Source of the DNA: an uncultured Verrucomicrobia subdivision 3 bacterium
Lineage (GTDB): Bacteria; Verrucomicrobiota; Verrucomicrobiia; Limisphaerales; UBA11358
NCBI GenBank assembly: GCA_903922735.1
Contig: CAIXUZ010000020.1
Location: 1-64,000, forward strand
Reading direction: 5' to 3'
DNA length: 64,000 nt
The translations under genes and the position numbers were made by a program. Below the pieces are notes generated by a model. That model made no database searches. It was not told the origin of the DNA and saw only the letters and a list, made by a program, of their open reading frames with translations. Positions 14,886 through 24,422 of the stretch are shown here, piece after piece (the stretch's first letter is position 1; each line of letters starts with the position of its first letter).

Positions 14886-16546
14886 GGGATAGCCGATTGC
14901 CGATTGCCGATTGCCGATTGGGCAAGCGCCAGTGAGTTTTCTTTTTCAACGTCCGTGTTGACCAAAATCAGGACGGAATCCTTGCCTTCCGCCGATTCAC
15001 GGAGCAGGGCATAGACCGGCGCGTCAGGCGCGCTCAGGCGAGTGAGTTTCGCACCGTCAAAAAAACAGGGATGGTCGGAGATGAGCCGGTTCAACCGACC
15101 GAGTTCGGGGACGAGGTTATCGGTGCTGTCCCAGTTTAGGCCGGTGTTGCCGTGGACGCGGATTTTTTCCGCTGCCAGCCATTCCACGCCGCAGGTAAAG
15201 CCGAAGCCGCCGCCAGGACTGGTCAGCGCGCAAAGGCGGTTTCGCAGCAGGGACCACGCGCGGCCTTTGTCGGCGAGCCGGCTGTTGTCGTGGGTTTCAC
15301 TGTAATGGACATAGCTGCCGATGCGTTCATTCTGGCGGTTGGCATAATCGAGATACCACGCGACGTCCTGGCCGGAATAATTTTGAAACAGCTCGGAGTA
15401 AGCCCACTGCATGCCGCCCTCGGTAAGCAGACTTTCCGTGGCTTCCCACGAGCCACCGAGGCCTTCAAGCAGAAAAATTGTTTCCGAAAATTCGTCCTGC
15501 ACGCGGGCAACGATGTATTGCCAGGCGGGAGTGGGGATTTTATAACCGGCGTCACAGCGAAATCCATCCACGCCCCGGCGGCACCAGACGAGCAGCGAAT
15601 CGGCGACGAGATCCCAGAGTTTCACGTCGTGCTGTTCGAGCTCGACGAGGTCTTCCCAAACGGTACCCCATGCGCCGGGACTGGCAAAATCGCCGTCAGT
15701 TTTCTTTAGGAAAAATTCAGGGTGATTTTCCTGCAAGGTTGAACCCCAGCCGGTGTGGTTGATGACGATGTCGATGAACACCCGCGCGCCGAGCGAATGC
15801 GCTGTCTGGGTGAGTTCGCAAAACTGGTCGATGCCGGTAGTGCGTTTATCAAACTCGACTAGGGCGGGATCGACCGCCGTCAAATCCAGCGCGGCGTAAG
15901 GGCTGCCGAATCGTCCGAACCGTGCGTAGGTCGTGGGCGTGGGATGCACGGGCAGCAAATGAATGATGCGGCAGCCAAGCCGGTTGACGATGTGCGGCAA
16001 CTGGTGCGTGAGATCGCGGAATTTTCCGGATGGCGGCAGCGTGGCGTAGCCTTGGGATTCAAGGGATTTTAATTCGGCCTCGAGTTTGGCGTTGGCAGTG
16101 GATGCCAGATTTTTGGTTGGACCGAGAAGCCGGGTGAAGGCGCAGTAAATGGTGTTGGCGGTGCGGGAAAAGTCCGGATGAACGCAAATGCCCACGTCGG
16201 AACCAGCCGGCCAATGCTGCCAGTTTTTTTCGTCGAGCAGATAGGCTTTGGCCTTGAAATAGCCGACCTCGGCGAGCGGGAGTTCGATTTGCCAGCCGTC
16301 GGCGGTGGGCTGCATGGGCAGGTCGCGCCAGGAAGCGCCGGCGGCGGTAGCGCCCCCGGCGTGGGCGGCGATGATTTCGCGGCGTCGGAGGGCGGCGCGG
16401 CCGAGATTGGTGCGGAGACGCGCCGACTGCCTGGCGCGGACGGCGGATTTTTTTTCGTCGCGCAGCGTGAAAATAATTTTGTCCCCGACAAAACGCAGCA
16501 GGCGTTCGCCGGTGGCGGGGGTCATGGTTGGCGCGGGTGCGTCCAC
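14738..16546 (-). CDS. GH13 alpha-amylase-family protein, C-terminally truncated
   Basis: A 602-codon frame. Residues 1-80 form a beta domain; the (beta/alpha)8 barrel follows with conserved regions DIVINHTG, GVDGFRCDAGYK (nucleophile Asp), FLLEGLGG (acid/base Glu) and YSETHDNSR (transition-state Asp). It should act on alpha-glucans such as glycogen. From about residue 543 the frame enters a perfect 7-bp repeat (SAIGNRQSAI) and then runs in a wrong frame over the neighbouring ORF, so about 60 residues are not native. Related verrucomicrobial proteins are, to my recollection, often longer with a glycosyltransferase part; that part is absent here. Confidence 0.85.
   Translation of the reverse strand: MDAPAPTMTPATGERLLRFVGDKIIFTLRDEKKSAVRARQSARLRTNLGRAALRRREIIAAHAGGATAAGASWRDLPMQPTADGWQIELPLAEVGYFKAKAYLLDEKNWQHWPAGSDVGICVHPDFSRTANTIYCAFTRLLGPTKNLASTANAKLEAELKSLESQGYATLPPSGKFRDLTHQLPHIVNRLGCRIIHLLPVHPTPTTYARFGRFGSPYAALDLTAVDPALVEFDKRTTGIDQFCELTQTAHSLGARVFIDIVINHTGWGSTLQENHPEFFLKKTDGDFASPGAWGTVWEDLVELEQHDVKLWDLVADSLLVWCRRGVDGFRCDAGYKIPTPAWQYIVARVQDEFSETIFLLEGLGGSWEATESLLTEGGMQWAYSELFQNYSGQDVAWYLDYANRQNERIGSYVHYSETHDNSRLADKGRAWSLLRNRLCALTSPGGGFGFTCGVEWLAAEKIRVHGNTGLNWDSTDNLVPELGRLNRLISDHPCFFDGAKLTRLSAPDAPVYALLRESAEGKDSVLILVNTDVEKENSLALAQSAIGNRQSAIPCKPNPTSSPPPTPTRTKPPSAPTYILTAGKPAAKSPPPSAGPSERFGM
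14893..14920. repeat. Heptamer array F: four perfect CCGATTG units
   Basis: Four identical CCGATTG units end to end. They lie exactly where the GH13 coding sequence loses similarity to its family and 8 bp from the start of the small HTH-like ORF, marking the right side of the junction region. Confidence 0.9.
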
Positions 16547-16663
16547 AGCGGATTTTTAGCAGATGGGATGGGGTGGGAAAATGCGAAAAGTGATTTTGTT
16601 TGGGTTGCGTTGGCCGCGGCGGCGATTTAAGGTGGCGGGGAATTTGGTAATAATAATGACGAT

Positions 16664-17512
16664 ATGGCGACCGCCGCATTGAATCCCGCAGAAGAATCTC
16701 AATTGATGCAGACGATTGAGTTTTTCGAGGTGATTACCCAGACGCAGCCGGACGATACGAATTCGCTGGAAATCCTCAAGGAGGCTTATTCGAAACTTGG
16801 TCGGGAGCAGGATGTGGTGAACACTTCGAAGCGGATTGCCCAGGCGTATTTGCAGCTGGGGCAATTGTCGTCGGCCATTCTGGAATACGAGACCGTGTTG
16901 CAGCGGCGGCCCGAAGATGCGGACGTGCGCGCCGCGTTGAAGCAGATCGAGGAAAAAGCAAGCAATTCAGTATTGCAACCGACGCTGGAAGCGGCACCTC
17001 TGGCCTCGGTCTCCGAGACGACGATGCTCCGGCGCAAAACCAAAGCCGCCGCGGTTGGGGAGGTTGACGATGGCCGCAAGACGCTCTACAAAATTTTTGT
17101 GGAGAGCAAAGTCATCACGGCCGGCGATTTTGATTTGTGCTGGCATAATGTGGATTTAATGCTGCCGCCGACTGACGTGATTGAGCCGTTTATCCAGACG
17201 CTGCACGAAAAAGGGATTCACCTCACCGACAAGTCATTGCGGCTGCTAGTGGAAAAATCCCGGCTGCCGTATCTGCCGCTTGACCGCTATGACGTGGACA
17301 TGGATCTGGCTCGTGGGTTTCCGGCGGATGTGTGCCGGCGCTGGTGTGTCCTGCCGTTTGACCGGATGAGCAAATCCATTTTGGTGGCGACGGCCAACCC
17401 CTTTAACCAGCAGGCGGCGAAAGAACTGGCGGAGGCGACTACGCACCGGTTGCTCTGGTACCTGGCCTCGCCCGTTGACATCGTTTCCAACCTGCGCAAG
17501 GCGTTCCGCTGA
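16664..17512 (+). CDS. TPR plus GspE N-terminal (MshEN-type) domain protein
   Basis: A 282-residue protein. Residues 10-100 are TPR-like helices (AYSKLGREQDVVNTSKRIAQ, then AYLQLGQLSSAILEYETVLQ); residues 125-282 resemble the N-terminal domain found in front of GspE/PilB ATPases (LPLDRYDVDMDLARGFP, then DRMSKSILVATANPF). It lacks an ATPase domain. It ends 2 bp before the GspE-like gene, so both are co-translated, and it probably works as a partner or regulator of that ATPase; c-di-GMP binding is known for MshEN domains but was not checked. The 117-bp gap upstream is a divergent promoter region shared with the GH13 gene. Confidence 0.75.
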   Translation: MATAALNPAEESQLMQTIEFFEVITQTQPDDTNSLEILKEAYSKLGREQDVVNTSKRIAQAYLQLGQLSSAILEYETVLQRRPEDADVRAALKQIEEKASNSVLQPTLEAAPLASVSETTMLRRKTKAAAVGEVDDGRKTLYKIFVESKVITAGDFDLCWHNVDLMLPPTDVIEPFIQTLHEKGIHLTDKSLRLLVEKSRLPYLPLDRYDVDMDLARGFPADVCRRWCVLPFDRMSKSILVATANPFNQQAAKELAEATTHRLLWYLASPVDIVSNLRKAFR

Positions 17513-17514
17513 CC

Positions 17515-19260
17515 ATGGCCAAAATCAAATCATTTGCCGAACGTATCGCCGACGCCCTCGTCGAGGACGGGTTGTTGAGCCCCAACCAGATCGAGGAACT
17601 CCTGGAGCGTCAGAAAAAAGAAGGTGCGCGGCTGGTCAAGCTGATCATTGACAAGGACAAACAGTATGTCAGTCCGGATGATTTGGCGGTATCCATGGGG
17701 CGGGTGCTGAACGTCGCCCCTATCAACCTTGCCCGGATCAACATTCTTCCAGACGTGGTGGATTTGGTTCCCCGCGAAATGCAGCGCAATCACAAGGTCG
17801 TTCCGGTCACCCGCCTGGAAAACAAGTTGTTTTTGGCGATGGCCGACCCGCTGAACGTCCTCGCGCTCGATGACGTCAAGCGGATCACCAAGTTGGAAAT
17901 CACCCCGCTGATTGTTTCCGAAAAGGCGGTCACCGACAAACTCAACGCGATTGATGCCTCCAAGAGCGGTTCCATGGAGGACCTGATTCAGGACGCGCAG
18001 AAGAAAAATGATGCCGACGCGGAGGGCGACACGATTGAGTCCATCAAGGAAGCGGTCGAGGAAGTCAACCTGGATGCGCTGGCTGCTTCCAGCGAGGAGG
18101 CGCCGGTCATCAAACTGGCCAACCTGATCGTTCTTCAAGCCATCAAAGACCGCGCCAGCGACATTCATCTGGAGCCGTTTGAAAAACAAATGCGCCTGCG
18201 CTACCGCATTGACGGTGTGCTGCTGGATGCCACCCCGCCGCCCAAACAAATGCAGCTCGCGCTGGCATCACGTTTCAAGATCATGTCGAACCTCGACATT
18301 GCCGAGCGCCGTTTGCCGCAGGACGGGCGCATGCGCGTCAAGGTGAGCGGACGTGATTTCGATTTGCGCGTTTCAGTTTTGCCGACCGTTCACGGCGAAA
18401 AAATCGTGCTGCGCGTCCTCGATAAATCCAATTTGTCCGCCAGTCTCGACAAGCTGGGACTTGACGAGGGTACGTTCAAACAGTTCAAGAGCGCGATTGA
18501 CGCGCCGCATGGCTTGATTCTTGTCACCGGCCCGACCGGTTCCGGCAAGACGACGACGCTTTATTCCGCGCTAAACGAGCTGAATAATCCAACGTGGAAC
18601 ATTGTCACCGTGGAAGATCCGGTGGAATTTCAAATCCCCGGCATTAATCAGGTGCCGACCAAAAAGGATATCGGCCTTTCTTTCGCCAATGCCTTGCGTT
18701 CCATTTTGCGTCAAGACCCGGACATCATCATGATCGGGGAAATTCGGGATACCGAGACGGCGGAAATCGCCATCGAAGCCGCACTCACTGGCCATCAAGT
18801 GTTGTCCACGATGCACTGCAATGACGCCCCCGGTGCCATCGCGCGTCTCGATGACATGGGCATCGCGCCATTTTTGATTTCATCCTCCGTGATTTTATCC
18901 TGCGCCCAACGGCTCATGCGCCGCATCTGTTCGCATTGCAAGGAGCCGGTGACCTATCCGGCGAAGATGTATGAAGACCTCGGCATTGATCCGGTGATGT
19001 TTGAAAATGTCCCATTGTTTCGCGGTCGCGGCTGTGACCGGTGCAAACAGTCTGGCTACGTCGGGCGGATGGCGATCATTGAAGCCATGACGGTAACGGA
19101 TCAAATCCGCAAACTGGTTATTGCCCGCGCCAGCACTCGCGAAATGGCCAAGCTAGCGGTCAATCAAGGAATGCGCACACTCCGCATGGTGGCACTGGAT
19201 CGCGCCCGAGATGGTATCAGCACCCTTGAACAGGTTTATGTGGGGACCTCGGCGTATTAA
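17515..19260 (+). CDS. GspE/PilB-family secretion or pilus assembly ATPase
   Basis: A 581-residue hexameric ATPase that would power pilin polymerisation in a type II secretion or type IV pilus machine. The N-terminal domain ends near residue 150; an acidic linker follows; the ATPase has SDIHLEPFEKQMRLRYRIDG, Walker A GPTGSGKTTT, the Asp box VEDPVEFQ, Walker B IIMIGEIRDTETAEIA and the His box. Two CXXC pairs (ICSHC and GCDRC) form the zinc site usual in GspE/PilB and absent in PilT. No pilin, GspF or PilQ gene lies next to it, though a prepilin-like protein is at 914-1702. Confidence 0.93.
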   Translation: MAKIKSFAERIADALVEDGLLSPNQIEELLERQKKEGARLVKLIIDKDKQYVSPDDLAVSMGRVLNVAPINLARINILPDVVDLVPREMQRNHKVVPVTRLENKLFLAMADPLNVLALDDVKRITKLEITPLIVSEKAVTDKLNAIDASKSGSMEDLIQDAQKKNDADAEGDTIESIKEAVEEVNLDALAASSEEAPVIKLANLIVLQAIKDRASDIHLEPFEKQMRLRYRIDGVLLDATPPPKQMQLALASRFKIMSNLDIAERRLPQDGRMRVKVSGRDFDLRVSVLPTVHGEKIVLRVLDKSNLSASLDKLGLDEGTFKQFKSAIDAPHGLILVTGPTGSGKTTTLYSALNELNNPTWNIVTVEDPVEFQIPGINQVPTKKDIGLSFANALRSILRQDPDIIMIGEIRDTETAEIAIEAALTGHQVLSTMHCNDAPGAIARLDDMGIAPFLISSSVILSCAQRLMRRICSHCKEPVTYPAKMYEDLGIDPVMFENVPLFRGRGCDRCKQSGYVGRMAIIEAMTVTDQIRKLVIARASTREMAKLAVNQGMRTLRMVALDRARDGISTLEQVYVGTSAY

Positions 19261-20291
19261 AATGGACGTTGGTTCTGCACGCCAAAAGCCGGTGACGGCG
19301 AATCGGAAAGCCACGGTGGAGGTTTGGTAAGTCCGGTTGGTTTGGCCCCCGCGGGCAGCGAATAGGGGCTGGTGATTTTGGGCAGGGGATTAATACCGGT
19401 CGGTTTGCTGATGCCGCTCTGCAACGGCGTATAGGAGCGTCCCGCCGGATTAAACAGCGGTACGGGTTGCAGGTTGGGATTGGGCACTGGTATGGGGTTC
19501 TGGCGTGCGGTGGTAGTCACGGATTTTTCCTGCGGGAAAGGCGAGTCCATCAGGGCGCGAAAACGATCCATTGCCGCCACCCGTTCCAAATCAATTTTTG
19601 GTGCCGGTGCTGGCTGGGTGAATGGATTATTCCATGCGACGTCAGCCTTTTGTTCCGGGCTGAACAGGTTGCCGGAAGCGGCCTTCAGAAGTTGATTGAA
19701 ATATTCCGTGGAGCCAAGTTTTGGCTTTTCTGTTTGACGAGATGTGCGGTCATTCTCCGTCTGTTCGCGAAAGGGATTGTCTGGTGAATCACTGCGCATC
19801 AATGCCGCGTTTGACTGGCGGTTCGTGGGTGAGTTGGAAGCGCCTTCGTGAGTCTGTCGCAATAAAAAACGCTCTTCGGCTGTCAATTTCTCATTAAATT
19901 TCGGATTGGGCAGGCCCAGAATTTGTTCCGGCGTGGGCACGCCCAGAATTTCTTCCGGCGTCAGCAGGGTCCAATTTTTCCGGGCATCGAGAGCTTTTTT
20001 CCACCGCATCGCTTCGGCGGGGGAAATGGTGCTCGTCGTGGGCGAGCCCGGCAAAATGTCGTATGATTCAGCGGTAGATCCATTGAAAAAAGGCGTCGGG
20101 GCGTTGAAAGAGCCTGCCCCGCCAGAGCGTTGTGACGATGGCGGCATGAAGGAATTGGCTTTATCCGCAATGTTGTCATCCGCCGGTTTGGAAAAAATGA
20201 TCTTCTGTTGGGCGTCAACGTCGGAGACCGCAACCCCCGCCATTAACACGACGGAAAGCCACAGTTTTGAGCTGGTCGGACAAAGAATCAT
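19257..20291 (-). CDS. Secreted proline-rich protein of unknown function
   Basis: A 344-residue protein with a signal peptide (LWLSVVLMAGVAVSDVDAQQ) and a low-complexity mature part rich in Pro, Asn, Ser and Thr. One ordered stretch, WTLLTPEEILGVPTPEQILG, then LTAEERFLLRQTHEG, may fold as helices. It overlaps the end of the GspE-like gene by 4 bp tail to tail. No family recognised; such proteins are common in verrucomicrobial genomes. The 129-bp gap 20292-20420 holds a direct repeat of AAAATGAATTC (two copies) and no gene. Confidence 0.7.
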   Translation of the reverse strand: MILCPTSSKLWLSVVLMAGVAVSDVDAQQKIIFSKPADDNIADKANSFMPPSSQRSGGAGSFNAPTPFFNGSTAESYDILPGSPTTSTISPAEAMRWKKALDARKNWTLLTPEEILGVPTPEQILGLPNPKFNEKLTAEERFLLRQTHEGASNSPTNRQSNAALMRSDSPDNPFREQTENDRTSRQTEKPKLGSTEYFNQLLKAASGNLFSPEQKADVAWNNPFTQPAPAPKIDLERVAAMDRFRALMDSPFPQEKSVTTTARQNPIPVPNPNLQPVPLFNPAGRSYTPLQSGISKPTGINPLPKITSPYSLPAGAKPTGLTKPPPWLSDSPSPAFGVQNQRPF

Positions 20292-20420
20292 TTAAATCTG
20301 AAACGCTAGTTCATAAGACAGCACCCGTCAAAAATGAATTCAAAATGAATTCAACAAAGTTCACCGCCGCGAGCGGCGGCGCTGCCCATCCTAAAATTCA
20401 TTTGCTACCGGCAGCCGGAA

Positions 20421-20666
20421 CTATTGCCGCTCGTATTCGCCTTTGCCCAGGCGTTTATAGACCTGAAAACCGGACTTCTTTGCGTCCGAGATGGAGAGCG
20501 GCTTGAGTTTGTGCGGCGTGCTGAAGCCGGAAATGATCTTCCGCACCGGTTTTTTGCACGCCGGACATTTGGTCAAGGGGGCGGCAGACAAAGGGCGGTT
20601 CAGCGTGAACGTTCCGCCGCACACCTTGCACTCGCCCTCGCAGAGTTCGTATTCGTACAGTGGCAT
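20421..20666 (-). CDS. FmdB-family zinc ribbon protein
   Basis: An 81-residue protein beginning MPLYEYELCEGECKVCGGTF and containing CPACKKPVRKIISGF. The two CXXC pairs form the zinc ribbon of the FmdB family of putative regulators, whose role is unclear. It lies 3 bp after the slipin gene and is probably the last gene of the NfeD-slipin operon. Confidence 0.88.
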   Translation of the reverse strand: MPLYEYELCEGECKVCGGTFTLNRPLSAAPLTKCPACKKPVRKIISGFSTPHKLKPLSISDAKKSGFQVYKRLGKGEYERQ

Positions 20667-20669
20667 CCC

Positions 20670-21446
20670 CTATTTTTTCAAAAACGCGCTGAACAAGTCA
20701 ATCGGCAGCGGCAGGAATGTCGTCGTGTTGTGTTCGCTTGCCATTTCGCGCATGGTCTGTAGATAGCGCAGTTGCAGCGCAATCGGCTCCTTCGCGATCA
20801 GTCCGGCGGCCTGCACCATTTTTTCGGCGGCCTGAAATTCGCCTTCGGCATTAACCACTTTCGCGCGACGTTCGCGTTCAGCCTCGGCCTGCTTGGCCAT
20901 TGCGCGTTTCATGCTGTCCGGCAGCGACACTTCCTTCACTTCGACGGCCGTGACTTTGATGCCCCAAGGCTCGGTCTGCTTGTCGATGATCTCCTGTAAT
21001 TTCTGGTTGATGACGTCGCGCTGCGACAGCAGTTCGTCCAGCGCCGACTGGCCGAGCACGCTGCGCAAGGTCGTCTGGCCGATGAGCGAGGTCGCCTTCC
21101 AGAAATTTTCCACCTTCACCACCGCCGCGTTCGGGTCCACGACGCGGAAATAAATCACCGCGTCCACCGTGGCCGGCACGTTGTCGCGCGTCATGATTTC
21201 CTGCTTGGGCACGTCAATGGTCACCACGCGCAAATCCATCTTCACCATCTTGTCCACCACGGGAATCAGGAAAATCAACCCCGGTCCTTTTGCGCCTTGC
21301 AATTTGCCGAGCCGGAAAATCACACCGCGCTCATATTCACGCAGAATGCGGATGGCCTGCGGCAGGACAAAGATGACCAGGATGACCGTGATGGCGATGA
21401 CCGAGTAAAAGCCGCCTTTAATAATCAGACCGATGAGTTGTTCCAT
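20670..21446 (-). CDS. Slipin / stomatin-like SPFH membrane protein
   Basis: A 258-residue protein with one N-terminal membrane helix ([20 protein letters not shown]) and an SPFH domain: [58 protein letters not shown], ending in a helical coiled region [16 protein letters not shown]. Slipins form membrane rings and are paired with NfeD proteases; the NfeD gene is 10 bp upstream, which supports a joint role in membrane protein quality control. Confidence 0.92.
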   Translation of the reverse strand: MEQLIGLIIKGGFYSVIAITVILVIFVLPQAIRILREYERGVIFRLGKLQGAKGPGLIFLIPVVDKMVKMDLRVVTIDVPKQEIMTRDNVPATVDAVIYFRVVDPNAAVVKVENFWKATSLIGQTTLRSVLGQSALDELLSQRDVINQKLQEIIDKQTEPWGIKVTAVEVKEVSLPDSMKRAMAKQAEAERERRAKVVNAEGEFQAAEKMVQAAGLIAKEPIALQLRYLQTMREMASEHNTTTFLPLPIDLFSAFLKK

Positions 21447-21456
21447 AATTTTTAAT

Positions 21457-22731
21457 TTAGTTTTTATGTTTCACTTTCAAAGTCAGGCCCTCGATGCCAG
21501 TGATTTCCACCGGCTGGCCCGCTTCCACGGGCGTCGCGCTAACGGCGTTCCAGATTTCGCCTTCAATGAACACCTTGCCGCCCGCCGAATCAATGCGCGA
21601 TTGCGCGTTCACCACTTTTCCAATCATTGTGCCGGTGCCGGTCTGGGCCGGTTGAAACTGTGCGCCGATGCCTTTGCCCACGATGAAAATGAAAAACGCC
21701 GCTGTCACCGCCGTTGCCGGCAAAATCCAAGCGAGCGACAGTTGGTAGCCCGGCCCACCGTGGTTGAATAGCATCAGCGCACCAAGGAAAAACGCGATCA
21801 TGCCGCCGGTCGTCAGCACGCCGTGCGTCGAGGCGAACACATCTGCGATGAACAGCAGTATCGCCAGCCCGATGAGCGCCAGCCCGGCGACGTTCACCGG
21901 CAGGATCGCCGACATGTAAAGCACCAGCACCAAAGCAATTGCGCCGACCACGCCCGGCAGAATCGCGCCGGGGCTGCTCAGTTCGCCGATGAATCCGTAA
22001 ATAACCATCAGCATCAGGATGAACATCACTTCCGGCCGTAAAAAAACCTGGGCAAACCGCTCCCATGATTGCATCGGGATTTCCGTGACGGTGGCGCCGG
22101 TGGTTTTCAAGGTCTTGCCATTGACGACGTGCCCGTTTAATTGTTTCAGTAAATCCGCCATGTCATCGGCGATTAAATCAATCACCTTCCCTTCGAGCGC
22201 TTTTTCCGCCGTGGTCGCCTTGCTTTCCACGACGGCGGCTTTGGCCCACTGGACGTTGCGATGCCGCTTATCGGCGATCGTTTCGATGAAACTGGACGCG
22301 TAGTTTTCCATCTTTTGCTTCATCACTTCATCCGTTTTTTCAACCCCGCCACTCGCGCCGATTTCCACCGGATGCGCTGCGCCGAGACTGGAGTGAGGTG
22401 CCATCACCGCAATGTCCGCTGCCAGCGTAATGAACACCCCCGCGCTGCCTGCGCATGCCCCGGACGGGGCGACGTAAACGACCACGGGAATTTTCGCCGC
22501 GTAAAAACTCTGGACGATTTGCTTGGTGGATTCGAGCAGGCCCCCCGGGGTGTCGAGTTGGATGATGAGACATTCGTCGTTCCCTGCGGCGGCGGTGTCG
22601 AGGGCGCGGGAGATGTAACTGGCCGTGGCCGGACCGATGGCCCCGTTAATTTTAATCAGCCCGACCTGTTCGGCGTGAACCGTCGCGCCGAGAAGCAAAC
22701 CCAGAACTGCAATGAAGCCGAATCGATTCAT
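21457..22731 (-). CDS. NfeD-type membrane serine protease (ClpP class)
   Basis: A 424-residue protein. A signal sequence is followed by a ClpP/crotonase-like protease domain with [15 protein letters not shown], the nucleophile in [13 protein letters not shown] and the Lys region [10 protein letters not shown]; four to five membrane helices occupy residues about 235-345; the C-terminal NfeD domain (OB fold) includes [17 protein letters not shown] 22731 ([15 protein letters not shown]) is preferred over an upstream ATG at 22752 because it starts the signal peptide. Partner of the slipin downstream; the stomatin operon partner family cuts stomatin-like proteins. Confidence 0.92.
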   Translation of the reverse strand: MNRFGFIAVLGLLLGATVHAEQVGLIKINGAIGPATASYISRALDTAAAGNDECLIIQLDTPGGLLESTKQIVQSFYAAKIPVVVYVAPSGACAGSAGVFITLAADIAVMAPHSSLGAAHPVEIGASGGVEKTDEVMKQKMENYASSFIETIADKRHRNVQWAKAAVVESKATTAEKALEGKVIDLIADDMADLLKQLNGHVVNGKTLKTTGATVTEIPMQSWERFAQVFLRPEVMFILMLMVIYGFIGELSSPGAILPGVVGAIALVLVLYMSAILPVNVAGLALIGLAILLFIADVFASTHGVLTTGGMIAFFLGALMLFNHGGPGYQLSLAWILPATAVTAAFFIFIVGKGIGAQFQPAQTGTGTMIGKVVNAQSRIDSAGGKVFIEGEIWNAVSATPVEAGQPVEITGIEGLTLKVKHKN

Positions 22732-22782
22732 AAATAACTGCCGCACTGCCACCCTAGCAAAAACTCCGGCTGCTGACCAATG

Positions 22783-23091
22783 TTAATTGGCCAGTTGCGA
22801 ATGAACTAATTCACACATCTTCAAGGTCAATGGGTCTTTCATTCCATAATAAACGCATTGGCCGTCCTTTTTCCGGGTGAGGATGCCGGCCGAGGCCAGC
22901 AGCGCGAGGTGTTTGGACACATTGGCCTGGGTGGCCTCCACGGCGGTAACGATGTCGTTCACGGTCTGCGGCCCCTGGCAGACGGCTTGCAATATCTTAA
23001 GCCGCATCGGTTCGCCCAGGAGTTTGAAGTGCTGGGCGATTTGCCCGAATTCGTCGTCGGAAAGCGGGCGCTTCTTTTTTATGTTTGACAT
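22783..23091 (-). CDS. ArsR-family repressor, likely autoregulated
   Basis: A 102-residue winged-helix protein: FKLLGEPMRLKILQAVCQG, then VNDIVTAVEATQANVSKHLA (recognition helix) and GILTRKKDGQCVYYGMKDP. Cysteines at about 38, 80 and 93 could form a metal or thiol switch; the first sits near the helix position used by thiol-sensing ArsR proteins such as BigR/SqrR, but not at the same residue. The gene is divergent from the RND operon; its ATG overlaps an operator at 23090-23109. It probably represses the operon until a metal, sulfane sulfur or other thiol-reactive signal is sensed (inference). Confidence 0.9.
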   Translation of the reverse strand: MSNIKKKRPLSDDEFGQIAQHFKLLGEPMRLKILQAVCQGPQTVNDIVTAVEATQANVSKHLALLASAGILTRKKDGQCVYYGMKDPLTLKMCELVHSQLAN

Positions 23092-23119
23092 ATAACTATA
23101 TGGTTATATATTCATATAA
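23085..23119 (+). promoter_or_regulatory. Promoter with ArsR operator for the efflux operon
   Basis: TTGACA (23085-23090) and TATATT (23107-23112) are spaced by 16 bp and face the DUF2892-RND operon. The perfect inverted repeat ATATAAC-N6-GTTATAT (23090-23109) fills the spacer, and a second palindrome TTATAT-ATTC-ATATAA (23104-23119) overlaps the -10. Binding here would block RNA polymerase. The 9-mer ATTCATATA is shared with the site before the second ArsR gene. Confidence 0.65.
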
Positions 23120-23154
23120 CAAAACGAAGTTTGGTTCAACCAAAAACTGATTTT

Positions 23155-23388
23155 ATGAAAATGCAACTCATCATTCGCCGGTTCGCCGGCACCTTCATCC
23201 TGGCCAGCCTGTTGCTGGCGCATTACCACAGCCCGAACTGGCTTTGGTTCACAGCGTTTGTCGGCTTCAACCTGCTGCAATCGTCGTTTACGAACTTTTG
23301 CCCGCTCGAAATGATTTTGAAAAAGCTCGGAGTCGGCGGCTCGTGCTGCGCCAGCGAGAAAAAGTCTGACAATTCCTGTTGCTCGTGA
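23155..23388 (+). CDS. DUF2892-like small membrane protein with Cys-rich tail
   Basis: A 77-residue protein with two membrane helices (TFILASLLLAHYHSPNWLWF and the following FNLLQSSFTNFCPLEMILKK) as in the DUF2892/YgaP membrane domain, which in other bacteria is often fused to rhodanese. Here the rhodanese is a separate gene at the other end of the same operon. The tail has two CC pairs (GGSCCAS and NSCCS) that could bind metal or carry sulfur. First gene after the ArsR operator. ATG 23155 preferred to the upstream 23131 frame start. Confidence 0.75.
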   Translation: MKMQLIIRRFAGTFILASLLLAHYHSPNWLWFTAFVGFNLLQSSFTNFCPLEMILKKLGVGGSCCASEKKSDNSCCS

Positions 23389-23405
23389 CATAGTAGCATT
23401 ACTTC

Positions 23406-24422
23406 ATGAAGCGATTTCTGATATTAAACGCCATCGTGGTCGGGGCGTTGGTGTCCGGCTGTCACCAAAAACCGAAGCTGGACCAAATGGAGCTTCCTTT
23501 CGCGACGGTTCGCGTCCAGAGCGTGGAACGCAAAACGCGTGCCGCCACGGAGGATGTTGTGGGCACGGTGCGCCCGAAGTTGAGCGCAGTCATCGAGGCC
23601 AAGGTGAGTGGCCGCATTGAGCAGATGCTCGTCGTGCCCGGCCAAACAGTAAAAGCTGGCGAGCTGCTGATCCGGCTTGACGACCATGAAATCCAATCGC
23701 GGTTGGACCAGTCCGCCGCCGCCCGGCAGCAGGCTGAGAGTGATTTGAAGCGGTTCACCACGTTGCTGGAGCAGAAAATTCTCTCGCAGTCGGAGTTTGA
23801 CGGTGCGCAATCCAAGTTCCGCATGGCCGCCGCCGCCGAGTCCGAGGCAAAGACAACGTTGGGTTACACCAGAATATCGGCCTCGTTTGATGGCGTCATC
23901 ACGCACAAGCTGGCGGATGTAGGCGATCTTGCCCTGCCGGGTAAACCGCTGTTGCAAATGGAGAATCCCGCCACGCTGCGCTTCGAGGCCGATGTGCCGG
24001 AGGCGATCATCAGCAATCTTAAGCTGGGCGACAAGTTGACCGTGCGCGTGGCTGCCGTTGGGGAAATGAAGGGCGTGGTTGCTGAACTCTCGCCGGCGGC
24101 CGATCCCAACAGCCGCACATCATTGGTGAAGCTGGATTTGCCTGGTGCGGCTGGTTTGCGTTCCGGTCAATTCGGCCGTGTGGCCGTGCCGGTGGGGGAA
24201 ATCACCGCGATTTATATTCCCGCTGCGGCCGTGATTCAGCGCGGACAGATGGAGATGGTTTTCGTAGTTGCCCAAGGGCATGCACATTTGCGTCTCGTCA
24301 AGACCGGCCGGCCGGTTGGCAACGAAGTGGAACTGGTCTCGGGCTTGAATTCTGGCGAACCAATCGTGACTGAAGGCGTTTCGGCTTTGGCGGATGGACA
24401 ACCCGTGAAGATCCTGCCGTGA
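23406..24422 (+). CDS. RND efflux periplasmic adaptor (MFP), lipoprotein
   Basis: A 338-residue adaptor linking an inner-membrane RND pump to an outer-membrane channel. The signal ends VSGC (lipobox). The lipoyl half-motifs are [20 protein letters not shown] and [15 protein letters not shown], flanking a coiled-coil hairpin; beta-barrel and membrane-proximal domains follow ([20 protein letters not shown]). Its stop overlaps the pump's GTG start, and it is 17 bp after the DUF2892 gene. Outer-membrane channel gene not present. Confidence 0.92.
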   Translation: MKRFLILNAIVVGALVSGCHQKPKLDQMELPFATVRVQSVERKTRAATEDVVGTVRPKLSAVIEAKVSGRIEQMLVVPGQTVKAGELLIRLDDHEIQSRLDQSAAARQQAESDLKRFTTLLEQKILSQSEFDGAQSKFRMAAAAESEAKTTLGYTRISASFDGVITHKLADVGDLALPGKPLLQMENPATLRFEADVPEAIISNLKLGDKLTVRVAAVGEMKGVVAELSPAADPNSRTSLVKLDLPGAAGLRSGQFGRVAVPVGEITAIYIPAAAVIQRGQMEMVFVVAQGHAHLRLVKTGRPVGNEVELVSGLNSGEPIVTEGVSALADGQPVKILP

